A DNA stretch of 13,192 bases, taken from NCBI GenBank assembly GCA_027450105.1, contig DAIDKJ010000021.1, forward strand, positions 1 to 13,192, written 5' to 3'. Position 1 is the stretch's first letter; each line of letters opens with the position of its first letter. Below are positions 1 to 7,275 of this stretch, one piece after another. Under the pieces are notes generated by a model, which was given only the letters and a program-made list of their open reading frames with translations, was not told the origin of the DNA and ran no database searches. Source of the DNA: Ferrovum sp. GTDB taxonomy: Bacteria > Pseudomonadota > Gammaproteobacteria > Burkholderiales > Ferrovaceae. The position numbers and the translations under genes are program-made.

Positions 1-2676
1 TTCCCGCAAACGTGCCAAGGTGGCGTAGGCTTGTTCCAGTTGCCCACTGCCAAACTGCATTTCGGCTTGGGAAACCCCGACAGCGACATTGGCTTTGCTA
101 TCGCTTTCAATGGCTTGCTTGAGCAATTCATCCGTGGATTGCAAGCGTCCGTCAAACAGGGCGATACCCACACTACAAGTGCAGTGGAAGTGGTACGAAG
201 TGATCGGGTAGGGCCGCGACAAGGCCGCGAGGATTTTTTCAGCGATGAGTCGTGTTTGCGTGGCGGCCTCGGAAATTGTCTCACTCAAGTTTTCCAACAT
301 CACCACAAATTCATCTCCCCCAATGCGGGCCACCGTATCCTCTTGCCGCACAGAGGCATTCAAACGGCTGGCAACCTGCTTCAAGAGAATATCTCCCACC
401 GAATGCCCCCGGGTATCGTTGATCGTCTTGAAGTTATCCAGATCGATGAACAAAATCGCTCCCCGACGCCCATTGCGTGCGCTCACCGCAAGGGCATGCT
501 GCATTCTTTCGTACAGGTGGCGACGATTGGGCAATTCGGTGAGGGAATCATAAAACGCCAGACTATTGATCTGTTTTTGCGCTTCCTTCCATTCCGTGAT
601 CTCGAAAAGGATGGCATTGATTTTCCAGGGTTGGCCCTGAGCATCACGTTCCAACCTGCCCCGCGAAGTAATGTAATGAATGCTGCCATCTTTCCAGATC
701 ACACGATAATCCGACTCGTAGGGTTCGTTCTGCTCGATGGTACGAGCCAGACTTAACTCCACGGCGTTTCGGTCTTCCGGATGAATGACGTCAAAGAATT
801 CCTGGGCCGTCCCGGAAAATGTGGTGGGGTCAAGGCCCAGTAGCTGACAGGTGCGGGCATCAAAATAACGCTGATTAGTGATCAAATCGAAACGCCACAC
901 CCCCATCCCTGCAGAGTGGAGCGCCAGATCCAGCTGCCCCTGACTTTCCAGCAGTGCATCCTGGGTTTGCCTGCGTTCGGTGACATCGATCAGCACCCCG
1001 CGAACCAGCAATCCCTGCCCTTCCGAATCGCGTTTGACGATCGTCCCTTTGACCCATAACGTGGCAATGGTTTGATCTGGTTTGACCACCCTAAAATCGA
1101 AGGCATAGGAATCGGCCCCTCCCGGGGCAAACGCCGCAAACACCGTTGCCTTGGCACGTTCACGATCTTGCGGATGGGTGGCGTTCAAAAAGGTGGCACT
1201 GTGCCAAACCTCCTGCCAGCTCATCCCATAGAGCTGATCATGATTGGCCGAACGCGTCATCCGATCCGTTTGGACGTCATATTCCCAGATGGCAATATCG
1301 GACATTTCAGTGGTTTGACGCAGACGGATTTCACTCTCCCGCAACGCCTCCTCGGCCTGCTTGCGCCGCATCTCCCGATCAAACCCGTCCAATGCAAAAC
1401 TGATGTCCAATGCCATTTCCACCAGCAGATTGCGGGTCAGTTCATCAAAGGCATCGATCTCCGCCGAATATAAAACAAAGGCGCCAATGACCCGGCCCTC
1501 TCGATGCAGGGGCAAAGAGGCTGACGAGGCCCACTGCGCACGTTCAATGACTTCACGCCAAGGCAGCGTGGCCTCATCCTGCAACAGATCCTGGCACCAG
1601 TAAGCACGATCCTCGCGAATGGCCACGGCCGTTGGTGCTACGCTGTAGGGTCCGGCACGATCTGCTGAAATGGTCATATCCTGCAAAAACCTGGTCTCGT
1701 TGCCATAGCTTGCAACAGGTTGAATCCGCCGGGTGTCATCTTTCACCAGACCGATCCAGGCCGTTTTCATTCCCCCAAATTGCACCGCAATGCGACACAA
1801 CTCCTGAAACAGGGCCATCTCGTCCGACAGGTGAACTATGGCTTGATTGCATTGACTCAAGGCGGCATAAAACCGTGTATGCCGCTCCAGTTGCTGTTCT
1901 GATTGTTTGCGCTGGGTGATATCCGAGACGATGCAGACGAGATAGGACTGCTCGAGTTCCACCAACTTCACGCTGACTTCCACGGGAAAGGTAGAGCCAT
2001 CCTTGCGTTTGCGCACACTTTCGAAACGTGCAGTGCCGGTCTGGGTGATTTGCTCAAGAATCTTGTTGTGCCGTTCCCAATTAAACACAGGAACCACATC
2101 CGGAAGCCGCAAGGACAGGAGCGCTTCACGGCTGTAACCCAATACACGACATTCCGTTTCATTCATGTCGACGAAACGCAAGGTTAGCGCATCAAGGACT
2201 TCGATGGCGTCATTGGAATGGTTGAGCAGCGTACGAAAGTGATTGACGTGACGTTCCGCCTGCTTGCGCTGGGTGATTATTTCGGAAAAGATGATAATGC
2301 CGCCGATGGCACCTTCGGCGTCATACCAGGGATGAATTTCCCAGCGCACCCAGTCGATGTGGCCGTCAGGGCGCCGAAACGGGTCTTCCTCACAACGATC
2401 CGACGCCCCGGACAGGCAGCGCCGATGGATGGCTTTCCAGTGCTCGGGCAGTTCTGGAAAAACCTCGTAGTGGCTAAGCCCCTCCAAAGCGCGCTCACCC
2501 AACCCGTAATCCATGAGCCAGCGTTGACTATAGGCAATATAGCGCATGTCCCGATCAAACACTGCAATGGCCGAAGGGGAATGACGGAACAATAGCGCCA
2601 GCTTTTTTTCACTTTCTGCCAGCGCACGCTGACAGCGGTCAAGTTCTTGGCCCAATTTTTCCTGATTGGAATCCAT
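1..2676 (-). CDS. multi-sensor diguanylate cyclase, PAS-PAS-GAF-PAS-PAS-GGDEF (C-terminal end outside window)
   Basis: The reading frame is open for 892 codons from ATG at 2676 to the left edge, with no stop. No membrane segment is visible, so this is a cytosolic sensor. In order: PAS about residues 25-140, PAS about 145-260, GAF about 265-430, PAS about 450-570, PAS about 580-700, GGDEF from about 705. The PAS domains end in typical linkers (ITQRKQAE 134-141, ITQRKQSE 253-260, VTERRQTQ 565-572). The GGDEF core is intact: DSLTELPNR 710-718, IDLDNFK 744-750, GGDEF 786-790, with an RxxD inhibitory site at 777-780, so synthesis of c-di-GMP with product feedback is expected. After LLKQA (851-855) the usual ADxAMYxAKxxGRN end of the domain is missing and an unrelated helical tail follows. 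The gene lies 47 bases behind the holin-like gene and may be co-transcribed with it. The ligands of the sensor domains cannot be told. Confidence 0.9.
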   Translation of the reverse strand, partial: MDSNQEKLGQELDRCQRALAESEKKLALLFRHSPSAIAVFDRDMRYIAYSQRWLMDYGLGERALEGLSHYEVFPELPEHWKAIHRRCLSGASDRCEEDPFRRPDGHIDWVRWEIHPWYDAEGAIGGIIIFSEIITQRKQAERHVNHFRTLLNHSNDAIEVLDALTLRFVDMNETECRVLGYSREALLSLRLPDVVPVFNWERHNKILEQITQTGTARFESVRKRKDGSTFPVEVSVKLVELEQSYLVCIVSDITQRKQSEQQLERHTRFYAALSQCNQAIVHLSDEMALFQELCRIAVQFGGMKTAWIGLVKDDTRRIQPVASYGNETRFLQDMTISADRAGPYSVAPTAVAIREDRAYWCQDLLQDEATLPWREVIERAQWASSASLPLHREGRVIGAFVLYSAEIDAFDELTRNLLVEMALDISFALDGFDREMRRKQAEEALRESEIRLRQTTEMSDIAIWEYDVQTDRMTRSANHDQLYGMSWQEVWHSATFLNATHPQDRERAKATVFAAFAPGGADSYAFDFRVVKPDQTIATLWVKGTIVKRDSEGQGLLVRGVLIDVTERRQTQDALLESQGQLDLALHSAGMGVWRFDLITNQRYFDARTCQLLGLDPTTFSGTAQEFFDVIHPEDRNAVELSLARTIEQNEPYESDYRVIWKDGSIHYITSRGRLERDAQGQPWKINAILFEITEWKEAQKQINSLAFYDSLTELPNRRHLYERMQHALAVSARNGRRGAILFIDLDNFKTINDTRGHSVGDILLKQVASRLNASVRQEDTVARIGGDEFVVMLENLSETISEAATQTRLIAEKILAALSRPYPITSYHFHCTCSVGIALFDGRLQSTDELLKQAIESDSKANVAVGVSQAEMQFGSGQLEQAYATLARLRE

Positions 2677-2723
2677 ACTAGTCCATATTCACGACCGCCC
2701 TTCTGGTCCTTGAACCAGTGGGG

Positions 2724-3071
2724 TCAGCGAGAATCATTGTGCACCATGATGGTCAATGTCCAGGAAATGATGCTGTAGAGGATGGCGCCGCCCACTGCAG
2801 ACCAAAATCCTCGCACATGGAATCCTGTCACAAAATTTCCCACCAACCAGAACAAGGCGCCGTTAATGACAAAAATGAATAGCCCTAAAGACAGCAAGGT
2901 TGCCGGCAGGGTAAAGAGCACCAACAAGGGGCGAATGAAGGTATTGACCAGTCCCAATATCAGTGCCGCAATCAGGGCGACAGCAAAGGAATCCACCTGT
3001 ATGGAACTCATCAAGTAAGGCAGCATGAACAGTGCGATGGCATTGATAAACCAGACCACGAGGTGGCGCAT
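2724..3071 (-). CDS. phage holin family (holin 4_2 / YvlD-like) small membrane protein
   Basis: This is a 115-residue, strongly hydrophobic protein with four probable membrane segments: roughly residues 4-20, 26-46, 51-74 and 86-108. The pattern NTFIRPLLVLFTLPATLLSL in the middle is characteristic of the phage_holin_4_2 family (PF04020, YvlD-like), which is chromosomal in many bacteria and is not a sign of a prophage; the function is not established. I chose ATG at 3071 because GGAGG sits 5 bases before it and because the family normally begins with a short polar residue stretch and then the first membrane helix. An in-frame ATG at 3119 would add 16 unlikely residues. The next gene downstream on the same strand is the large PAS-GGDEF sensor, so the two may share a transcript. 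Confidence 0.85.
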   Translation of the reverse strand: MRHLVVWFINAIALFMLPYLMSSIQVDSFAVALIAALILGLVNTFIRPLLVLFTLPATLLSLGLFIFVINGALFWLVGNFVTGFHVRGFWSAVGGAILYSIISWTLTIMVHNDSR

Positions 3072-3076
3072 GCTGC

Positions 3077-3081
3077 CCTCC
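3077..3081 (-). promoter_or_regulatory. ribosome binding site of the holin-like gene
   Basis: The minus strand reads GGAGG followed by GCAGC and the ATG at 3071, a near-perfect Shine-Dalgarno at normal spacing. It decides the start in favour of 3071 over the upstream ATG at 3119. Confidence 0.75.
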
Positions 3082-3138
3082 AGAGGAAAAACATGCACGC
3101 AAGGGCGTGCAGACATCAAAACATAATATAACAGTCAC

Positions 3139-3166
3139 ATGACAGCTATCAGTCGCCAACTGTCAT
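3139..3166. repeat. operator-like inverted repeat ATGACAG-N14-CTGTCAT
   Basis: Two perfect 7-base half sites, ATGACAG at 3139-3145 and CTGTCAT at 3160-3166, face each other across 14 bases, so the half-site centres are 21 bases apart, about two turns of the helix. It lies between two divergent genes, 68 bases upstream of the holin-like start and 56 bases upstream of the rightward promoter. That geometry suits a dimeric regulator. The sequence could also form a 7-bp hairpin with a large loop. No regulator is recognisable from the half site. Confidence 0.4.
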
Positions 3167-3221
3167 TGTACCGTCTCCTACGCGCCAACACCCACACATC
3201 GTACGGTCCTTTGGCAGTCGC

Positions 3222-3250
3222 TTGATTCCTGAACATTTTAACCCTATATT
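3222..3250 (+). promoter_or_regulatory. sigma-70-type promoter for the GGDEF-EAL / HDOD / urease run
   Basis: TTGATT at 3222-3227 (consensus TTGACA) and TATATT at 3245-3250 (consensus TATAAT) are separated by exactly 17 bases. Transcription would start near 3257, leaving a leader of about 155 bases before the ATG at 3413. It is the best promoter-like pair I found ahead of the rightward genes. No transcript data are available, so this is sequence match only. Confidence 0.6.
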
Positions 3251-3393
3251 GTCCGCTCATGTTCCACCGTCTTTGGTATCAATGGGGGTACAGCGCTATT
3301 AGATGACACGTTCAGGTTCATGACCTTTTTGTGCCAAGACGCATCCCTCACATCCACGACTTCTTGCCACCGAATCCGAGGATACTTTCAGCC

Positions 3394-3420
3394 ATGTCAA
3401 CTGCATTCATCCATGATTGA
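3394..3420 (+). other. eight-codon leader ORF overlapping the GGDEF-EAL start
   Basis: ATG at 3394 follows GAGGA (11 bases upstream) and encodes MSTAFIHD before TGA at 3418-3420. The GGDEF-EAL start ATG at 3413 lies inside it, in another frame, and has no Shine-Dalgarno of its own. Ribosomes ending at 3420 could therefore restart at 3413. Alternatively the leader is the detached native N-terminus: removing four bases of the GATTGAT stretch (3414-3420) would join the leader to the GGDEF domain as FIHDPLTGLLDR, and HDPLTGL is the usual beginning of GGDEF domains. Confidence 0.35.
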
Positions 3421-4714
3421 TCCCCTCACCGGTCTGTTAGACCGCTTTGGGTGCTTGCAATCTGCCAAACGCCTGGTTTTTGATTCGCAGCAAAGCGGGC
3501 TACCTTGTGCGGTAATCTGGATCGATATCGACCGCTTCAAGCAACTCAACGCCTCCTTTGGTCATTTGGGTGGGGATAAGATCATCATCAGCCTGGCGCA
3601 ACGATTGCGCCAACGTTTCGAAAACCGGGCAGAGTTTTCCCGAATGGGAGGGGATGAATTTGTTCTCCTGGTCACAGATTGCACTCAGACCAAGGCACTC
3701 ACCCTGGCCACTGAAATCACCCAAACCATCGAAACCCCGATCACCATCGACAAAATTTTGCTGCGCCCCACAGCCAGCATCGGCATTGCCGTCCTCGACC
3801 CGGGAGAAGACTCATTGTCCTTGCTGGAACGGGCCGATCGAGCCATGTATGCCGCCAAGAAAAAGGGTGGGGCCCATATCGTGTGTTCTGGAGAAGAACC
3901 GGTTCCAGGACGCCTTGGGGTCGTCCTGGCCCGGGAAGAACTGGAAATCGAGAGCAAGTTGCACGTGGCCCTCGAATCGGGTGGCCTGTGTCTGCACTAT
4001 CAGCCCATCCTTCGCCCCGATGGCACGGTAGAGGCCGTCGAAGCCCTCATGCGCTGTTCTGCCAACGGCGAAAACATTCCCCCCGGGCAATTCATTCCGG
4101 TAGCCGAGAAAACCGGAATCGTGATCCGCTTGGGAGAATGGTGTCTGTTACAGGGCGCAATGTTTGCGCGCCACTTGCAACTTTCTGGGTTTAGCACCAA
4201 AGTGGCAATCAATGTATCTCGGGCGCAATTGATCTCCAAAAAATTCACCCAGGCCTTGCATGCCGCCCTCATCTGCTCCAATGTTCGGCCCGATTGCATC
4301 GAACTGGAATTGACCGAGTCTTTGTTCATGGATATTTCCGAGACCGTTCAAAACAATCTCAAAAATGCGATTGCCGCAGGAGTTGGCCTGGCCATCGACG
4401 ATTTCGGCACGGGTTATTCCTGCTTGGCCAATCTGAAAGACATTCCTGCCCAAAAACTCAAACTGGACCGAGCCTTTGTGTCGGTCTTGCCAGAAGATCG
4501 TCGCGCGTTGGCGGTTGTGCGCGCCATGACCCAACTGGGTCATGAATTGGGCATGACCGTTGTTGCCGAGGGATGCGAACGGCCGGAAGAAATCGACGCA
4601 CTGCTCGGCGCTGGCGTCGACGCCATTCAGGGATTTTATTACGCAAGACCCATGCCGGAAGAAGCCTTGTGCTCCTGGCTGCAGAACAGGGGGGACCATG
4701 CAACAGGCCAATGA
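3413..4714 (+). CDS. GGDEF-EAL protein (c-di-GMP synthase/phosphodiesterase), no sensor domain
   Basis: The 433-residue protein has a GGDEF domain (about 1-160) followed by an EAL domain (about 175-428) and nothing else. The cyclase signature GGDEF is at 79-83, but the position of the RxxD feedback site holds ENRA, so product inhibition is probably lost. The phosphodiesterase residues all seem present: EAL 210-212, INVSRAQL 266-273, LTES 300-303, DDFGTGY 329-335, KLD 350-352, AEG 385-387 and QGF 406-408. c-di-GMP hydrolysis is thus likely, synthesis possible. Absence of any sensory domain means the signal must come from a partner or from expression. The start is uncertain: an in-frame ATG at 3320 would add 31 cysteine-rich residues that look non-coding; 3413 begins right at the domain. 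Its 3' end overlaps the HDOD gene by 17 bases. Confidence 0.88.
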   Translation: MIDPLTGLLDRFGCLQSAKRLVFDSQQSGLPCAVIWIDIDRFKQLNASFGHLGGDKIIISLAQRLRQRFENRAEFSRMGGDEFVLLVTDCTQTKALTLATEITQTIETPITIDKILLRPTASIGIAVLDPGEDSLSLLERADRAMYAAKKKGGAHIVCSGEEPVPGRLGVVLAREELEIESKLHVALESGGLCLHYQPILRPDGTVEAVEALMRCSANGENIPPGQFIPVAEKTGIVIRLGEWCLLQGAMFARHLQLSGFSTKVAINVSRAQLISKKFTQALHAALICSNVRPDCIELELTESLFMDISETVQNNLKNAIAAGVGLAIDDFGTGYSCLANLKDIPAQKLKLDRAFVSVLPEDRRALAVVRAMTQLGHELGMTVVAEGCERPEEIDALLGAGVDAIQGFYYARPMPEEALCSWLQNRGDHATGQ

Positions 4715-5573
4715 ATGCCCACAAGAAGCCGATGTGGAACGACGCATGGAGCAATCCATTCTTGACTTGGGGATTCCCCCTTGCCCAACCATTCTGACGC
4801 GCTTCATGTCAGAAATCAGCAAAGATGAGCCCAACTACAGGCTACTGGAAACCCTGATCGGATCGGACGTGAGCATTTCTGCTGGTTTGATCAAAACCGC
4901 CAATTCTTCTTATTTTGGCTTGCACAAGCACGTCCGTTCTGGAGCAATGGCCTTGGTCGTTCTGGGATTGCGCACCACCAGTCAGGCCATCGCCGGCCTC
5001 ATCCTACGCAAGGCCTTCCCGCATGTACAGAATCTCGAACGATTCTGGGATTCTTCCACACGGATTTCCCATCTCTCCGGGCGCCTGGCTCAACGCCTCC
5101 AATTGCCGGGACTGACTGCAGAAGATGCCTGCACCTATGGGTTATTCAGCAACTGCGGCATTCCCGTTCTTTTGGGACGCTTCCCAAACTATCGTGCCAC
5201 TCTGGAGAAAGCCAATCACGAACCAAACGCCAGTTTCACGCACATCGAGGATCTGGAAATCCCCACCAACCATGCCATGGTGGGTTGTCTGCTGGCACAA
5301 AACTGGTGGCTCCCGGAAGAAATCTGTCTGGCTATTCGCCACCATCATGAAGTGCAGGCCCTTGATCTGAACCAACCCAGCATCCCGCCCTTGAGCCGCC
5401 GACTCATAGCCACCGCGCAACTGGCCGAGCACTTGCTGCACAAGCATCTGGGATTGAGCCAATCGCTGGAATGGAACAAGCTGGGCGAGGCCTGCCTCAA
5501 GGTCTTGAAGTTAACCCAGGAGGGCCTGGAGGCCATCTATCAGGACGCCGAATCCCTGATTAACGAGGCATGA
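4698..5573 (+). CDS. HDOD domain protein
   Basis: This 291-residue protein is a stand-alone HDOD domain, a degenerate relative of HD phosphohydrolases found beside bacterial signalling proteins. Visible landmarks are LGIPPCP (24-30), the SDVSISAGLIKTANSSYFG stretch (56-74), and NHAMVGCLLAQNWWLPEEI followed by HHH (191-217). The HD pair of active enzymes is replaced (LFSNCGIPVLL, 149-159), as in other HDOD proteins, so it is expected to act by protein contact and not as a hydrolase. ATG at 4698 is chosen because a run of six G (4689-4694) precedes it at proper spacing and because it overlaps the end of the GGDEF-EAL gene, which points to coupled translation and a joint role in c-di-GMP signalling. 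An in-frame ATG at 4560 would lie deep in the EAL gene and is unlikely. Its target is unknown. Confidence 0.85.
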   Translation: MQQANECPQEADVERRMEQSILDLGIPPCPTILTRFMSEISKDEPNYRLLETLIGSDVSISAGLIKTANSSYFGLHKHVRSGAMALVVLGLRTTSQAIAGLILRKAFPHVQNLERFWDSSTRISHLSGRLAQRLQLPGLTAEDACTYGLFSNCGIPVLLGRFPNYRATLEKANHEPNASFTHIEDLEIPTNHAMVGCLLAQNWWLPEEICLAIRHHHEVQALDLNQPSIPPLSRRLIATAQLAEHLLHKHLGLSQSLEWNKLGEACLKVLKLTQEGLEAIYQDAESLINEA

Positions 5574-5605
5574 TGCGCCTTTGCATCCCAAGGACAGACG
5601 ACTGC

Positions 5606-6049
5606 ATGAAAATAATCCATTCCCTGTTGCTGTTCTGTGCGCTGTACCCAGCCCACGGATATGCTTCGCCCCATGAAAACACCTATGACAACAATGATCG
5701 TTGTAGCAACGCGGCCGAAAGAGAGTTTGAACGGGAATGGGGGGACGGTCTGCTTCCAAACAAGGGCAACCCAACTGTTGCCACCTACAAAACACACTAT
5801 AACGCCGATCTCAACAAGTGTTTCATGCTGGTACAAATCATGACCTCCAACACCAGGCATGGTTCGGCCTCGGTGCGTTCTTTCGTTCTCATCGATGTCT
5901 ATGAAGGCGTCGAATTCGGTTCCTTTGGCGAAAGAGCTGGAAAATTCATTGGCAAATCCCGCGAAACCTCCAGCTGCGAAGTAAACCAGGTCAAGTGCTC
6001 CTCCAGAGAGGAGTTCCTCCAGCAAGTAAAAATTTACATGGGTCCTTGA
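5606..6049 (+). CDS. secreted/periplasmic hypothetical protein with four cysteines
   Basis: The 147-residue product begins with MKIIHSLLLFCALYPAHGYA, a typical signal peptide with likely cleavage after A20, so it should be exported. The mature part has four cysteines, C33, C72, C124 and C131, which could form two disulfides in the periplasm. Distinctive stretches are NHYN-like KTHYNADLNKCF (62-73), LIDVYEGVEFGSF (95-107) and a C-terminal EEFLQQVKIYM. I have the impression of similar small hypothetical proteins in other Gram-negatives, but I know no function. In-frame ATGs at 5570 and 5573 would add up to 12 residues and overlap the HDOD stop; 5606 is preferred because it starts exactly at the signal peptide. 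The gene sits between the HDOD gene and ureD, seven bases before the latter, so it may be translated together with ureD; a urease role is not shown. Confidence 0.7.
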   Translation: MKIIHSLLLFCALYPAHGYASPHENTYDNNDRCSNAAEREFEREWGDGLLPNKGNPTVATYKTHYNADLNKCFMLVQIMTSNTRHGSASVRSFVLIDVYEGVEFGSFGERAGKFIGKSRETSSCEVNQVKCSSREEFLQQVKIYMGP

Positions 6050-6056
6050 ATCCCCG

Positions 6057-6953
6057 ATGGCCCTGGATCTGCACCCCCCAGACCTAACGCTCGTTTCACC
6101 ACAGCCACCGATACTTGACCAAAGGCAGGATGCCGGCTGGAATGCCAGGATTGCCCTTGGGTTCAAGAAGCGGGAGAACACCACCATACTATCAAGACGG
6201 GAGCACCAGGGCCCCTTGCGCGTACAAAAACCCTTGTACCCCGAAGGTAACGGCATTTGCCATACGATTCTGCTGCATCCTCCCGGGGGAATCGTGGCCG
6301 GCGATCAGCTCCACATAGCCATCGAGCTCGAGGCCTTGTCGCATGCCTTGATTACAACCCCCGGTGCAAGCAAATGGTACCGTAGCCCCGGCCCCCGCGC
6401 CGTGCAACAGTTGACGATGCATGTGCGCGAGGGAGGAGTTCTGGAGTGGTTGCCCCAGGAATCCATTGTGTTTGACCAGGCAAAAGTGGATATCCACAAT
6501 CAAATCACGCTTGCGGCCCACGCAGTGTATTTTGGATGGGAAACATTCTGTCTTGGACGTCGCGCTTCGGGAGAGCGTTTTACGCACGGCACGTTGGATC
6601 TTTTAACGCGCATCGAACGTGAGAGCAAACCACTATGGATTGAACGCGCCCTGTTACAGGGAGGAAGTCGTTTGCTGACCTCTCCGGCAGGACTTGACGA
6701 TTATTCGGTGCATGCTACTTTTGTTGCAGTGAGTGATAAGATAGATGCCGAACTGCTAGCCCGGTGCAGACAGATCCACCCCAATGAGGAGAACAGTCTT
6801 CATGGGTTGTCCTTGCTGCCGGGCGTGCTGATTGCACGATACCTGGGTCATTCTGCGCAAACTGCACGCCATTGGATGACCAGAATCTGGCAGACACTCA
6901 GACCACCTTTAACGGGATATGCGGCTACTATCCCACGAATCTGGAGCACCTGA
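6057..6953 (+). CDS. ureD: urease accessory protein UreD (UreH family)
   Basis: UreD binds the urease apoprotein and, with UreF and UreG, delivers nickel to the active site in the cytoplasm. The 298-residue sequence shows the family hallmarks: GWNARIALGFKKRE (27-40), HQGPLRVQKPLYPEG (49-63), LLHPPGGIVAGDQL (72-85), TTPGASKWYRS (99-109) and the ES(I)VFDQA segment near the middle. Length is normal or slightly long because of an N-terminal extension of about 20 residues. There is no clear Shine-Dalgarno before ATG 6057; the stop of the preceding gene lies seven bases upstream, so translational coupling is likely. It is the first gene of the urease set, as in the Klebsiella-type order ureDABC-EFG. 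Confidence 0.95.
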   Translation: MALDLHPPDLTLVSPQPPILDQRQDAGWNARIALGFKKRENTTILSRREHQGPLRVQKPLYPEGNGICHTILLHPPGGIVAGDQLHIAIELEALSHALITTPGASKWYRSPGPRAVQQLTMHVREGGVLEWLPQESIVFDQAKVDIHNQITLAAHAVYFGWETFCLGRRASGERFTHGTLDLLTRIERESKPLWIERALLQGGSRLLTSPAGLDDYSVHATFVAVSDKIDAELLARCRQIHPNEENSLHGLSLLPGVLIARYLGHSAQTARHWMTRIWQTLRPPLTGYAATIPRIWST

Positions 6954-6964
6954 ATGGAGTCCGC

Positions 6965-7267
6965 ATGGAATTAACGCCACGTGAAAAAGACAAACTCCTG
7001 ATTTTTACTGCCGGATTGCTTGCCGAAAGACGACGCGCCCGCGGGCTAAAACTGAACTATCCTGAAGCAGTCGCGCTGATTTCGGCAGCGATTCTGGAAG
7101 GAGCGCGCGACGGCATGACCGTGGCTCAATTAATGCACTATGGTACCACCGTGCTAAAGCGGGAAGACGTCCTGTCAGGTATCCCTGAAATGATTCCCGA
7201 TATTCAAGTGGAGGCCACGTTTCCAGACGGTACGAAACTGGTCACGGTTCATCATCCCATTCTTTAA
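6965..7267 (+). CDS. ureA: urease gamma subunit UreA
   Basis: The 100-residue gamma chain is one of three structural subunits of the separate-chain (ABC)3 urease, which hydrolyses urea to ammonia and carbamate. It matches the family throughout: MELTPREKDKLLIF at the start, LAERRRARGLKLNYPEAVAL, ARDGMTVAQLM and the C-terminal IQVEATFPDGTKLVTVHHPI. ATG 6965 is selected because GGAG precedes it (in ATGGAGTCCGC) and because the product then has the standard length; an in-frame ATG at 6872 lies inside ureD. It follows the ureD stop after 11 bases and precedes ureB by eight. Confidence 0.97.
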   Translation: MELTPREKDKLLIFTAGLLAERRRARGLKLNYPEAVALISAAILEGARDGMTVAQLMHYGTTVLKREDVLSGIPEMIPDIQVEATFPDGTKLVTVHHPIL

Positions 7268-7275
7268 AAAAGATC

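Larger units (their letters stand above)
3072..3412. other. divergent intergenic region
   Basis: These 341 bases separate the leftward holin-like gene from the rightward GGDEF-EAL gene. They hold the inverted repeat at 3139-3166, the rightward promoter at 3222-3250, and the leader ORF at 3394. For the leftward gene I see only an AT-rich stretch (ACATAATATA, 3121-3130) that could serve as a -10 but no matching -35. An in-frame ATG at 3320 would extend the GGDEF-EAL protein. I find no c-di-GMP riboswitch motif or tRNA. Confidence 0.5.

Noticed and set aside
2703..2718. CTGGT/ACCAG inverted repeat after the holin-like gene as a terminator
   Set aside because: The stem has only five pairs and no T run follows on the minus strand.
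2724..3071. Holin-like gene as a sign of a prophage
   Set aside because: PF04020-type proteins are common chromosomal genes and no other phage gene is nearby.
4560..4697. Upstream extension of the HDOD protein by 46 residues
   Set aside because: It overlaps the conserved EAL domain in another frame, and ATG 4698 has a strong ribosome binding site.
6026..6037. GTAAA-N2-TTTAC palindrome 20 bases before ureD, considered as a nitrogen-regulator site
   Set aside because: The spacing (GTA-N6-TAC) does not fit the NtcA pattern (N8) and it lies within the coding end of the preceding gene; AT-rich chance match is likely.
5949..6056. A separate promoter just before ureD
   Set aside because: No -35/-10 pair with acceptable spacing was found by eye, and no sigma-54 pattern (TGGCAC-N5-TTGC) is present.
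6872..6964. Longer start for UreA inside ureD
   Set aside because: UreA begins MELTPRE at standard length from 6965 with GGAG upstream; the extra 31 residues are out-of-frame ureD sequence.
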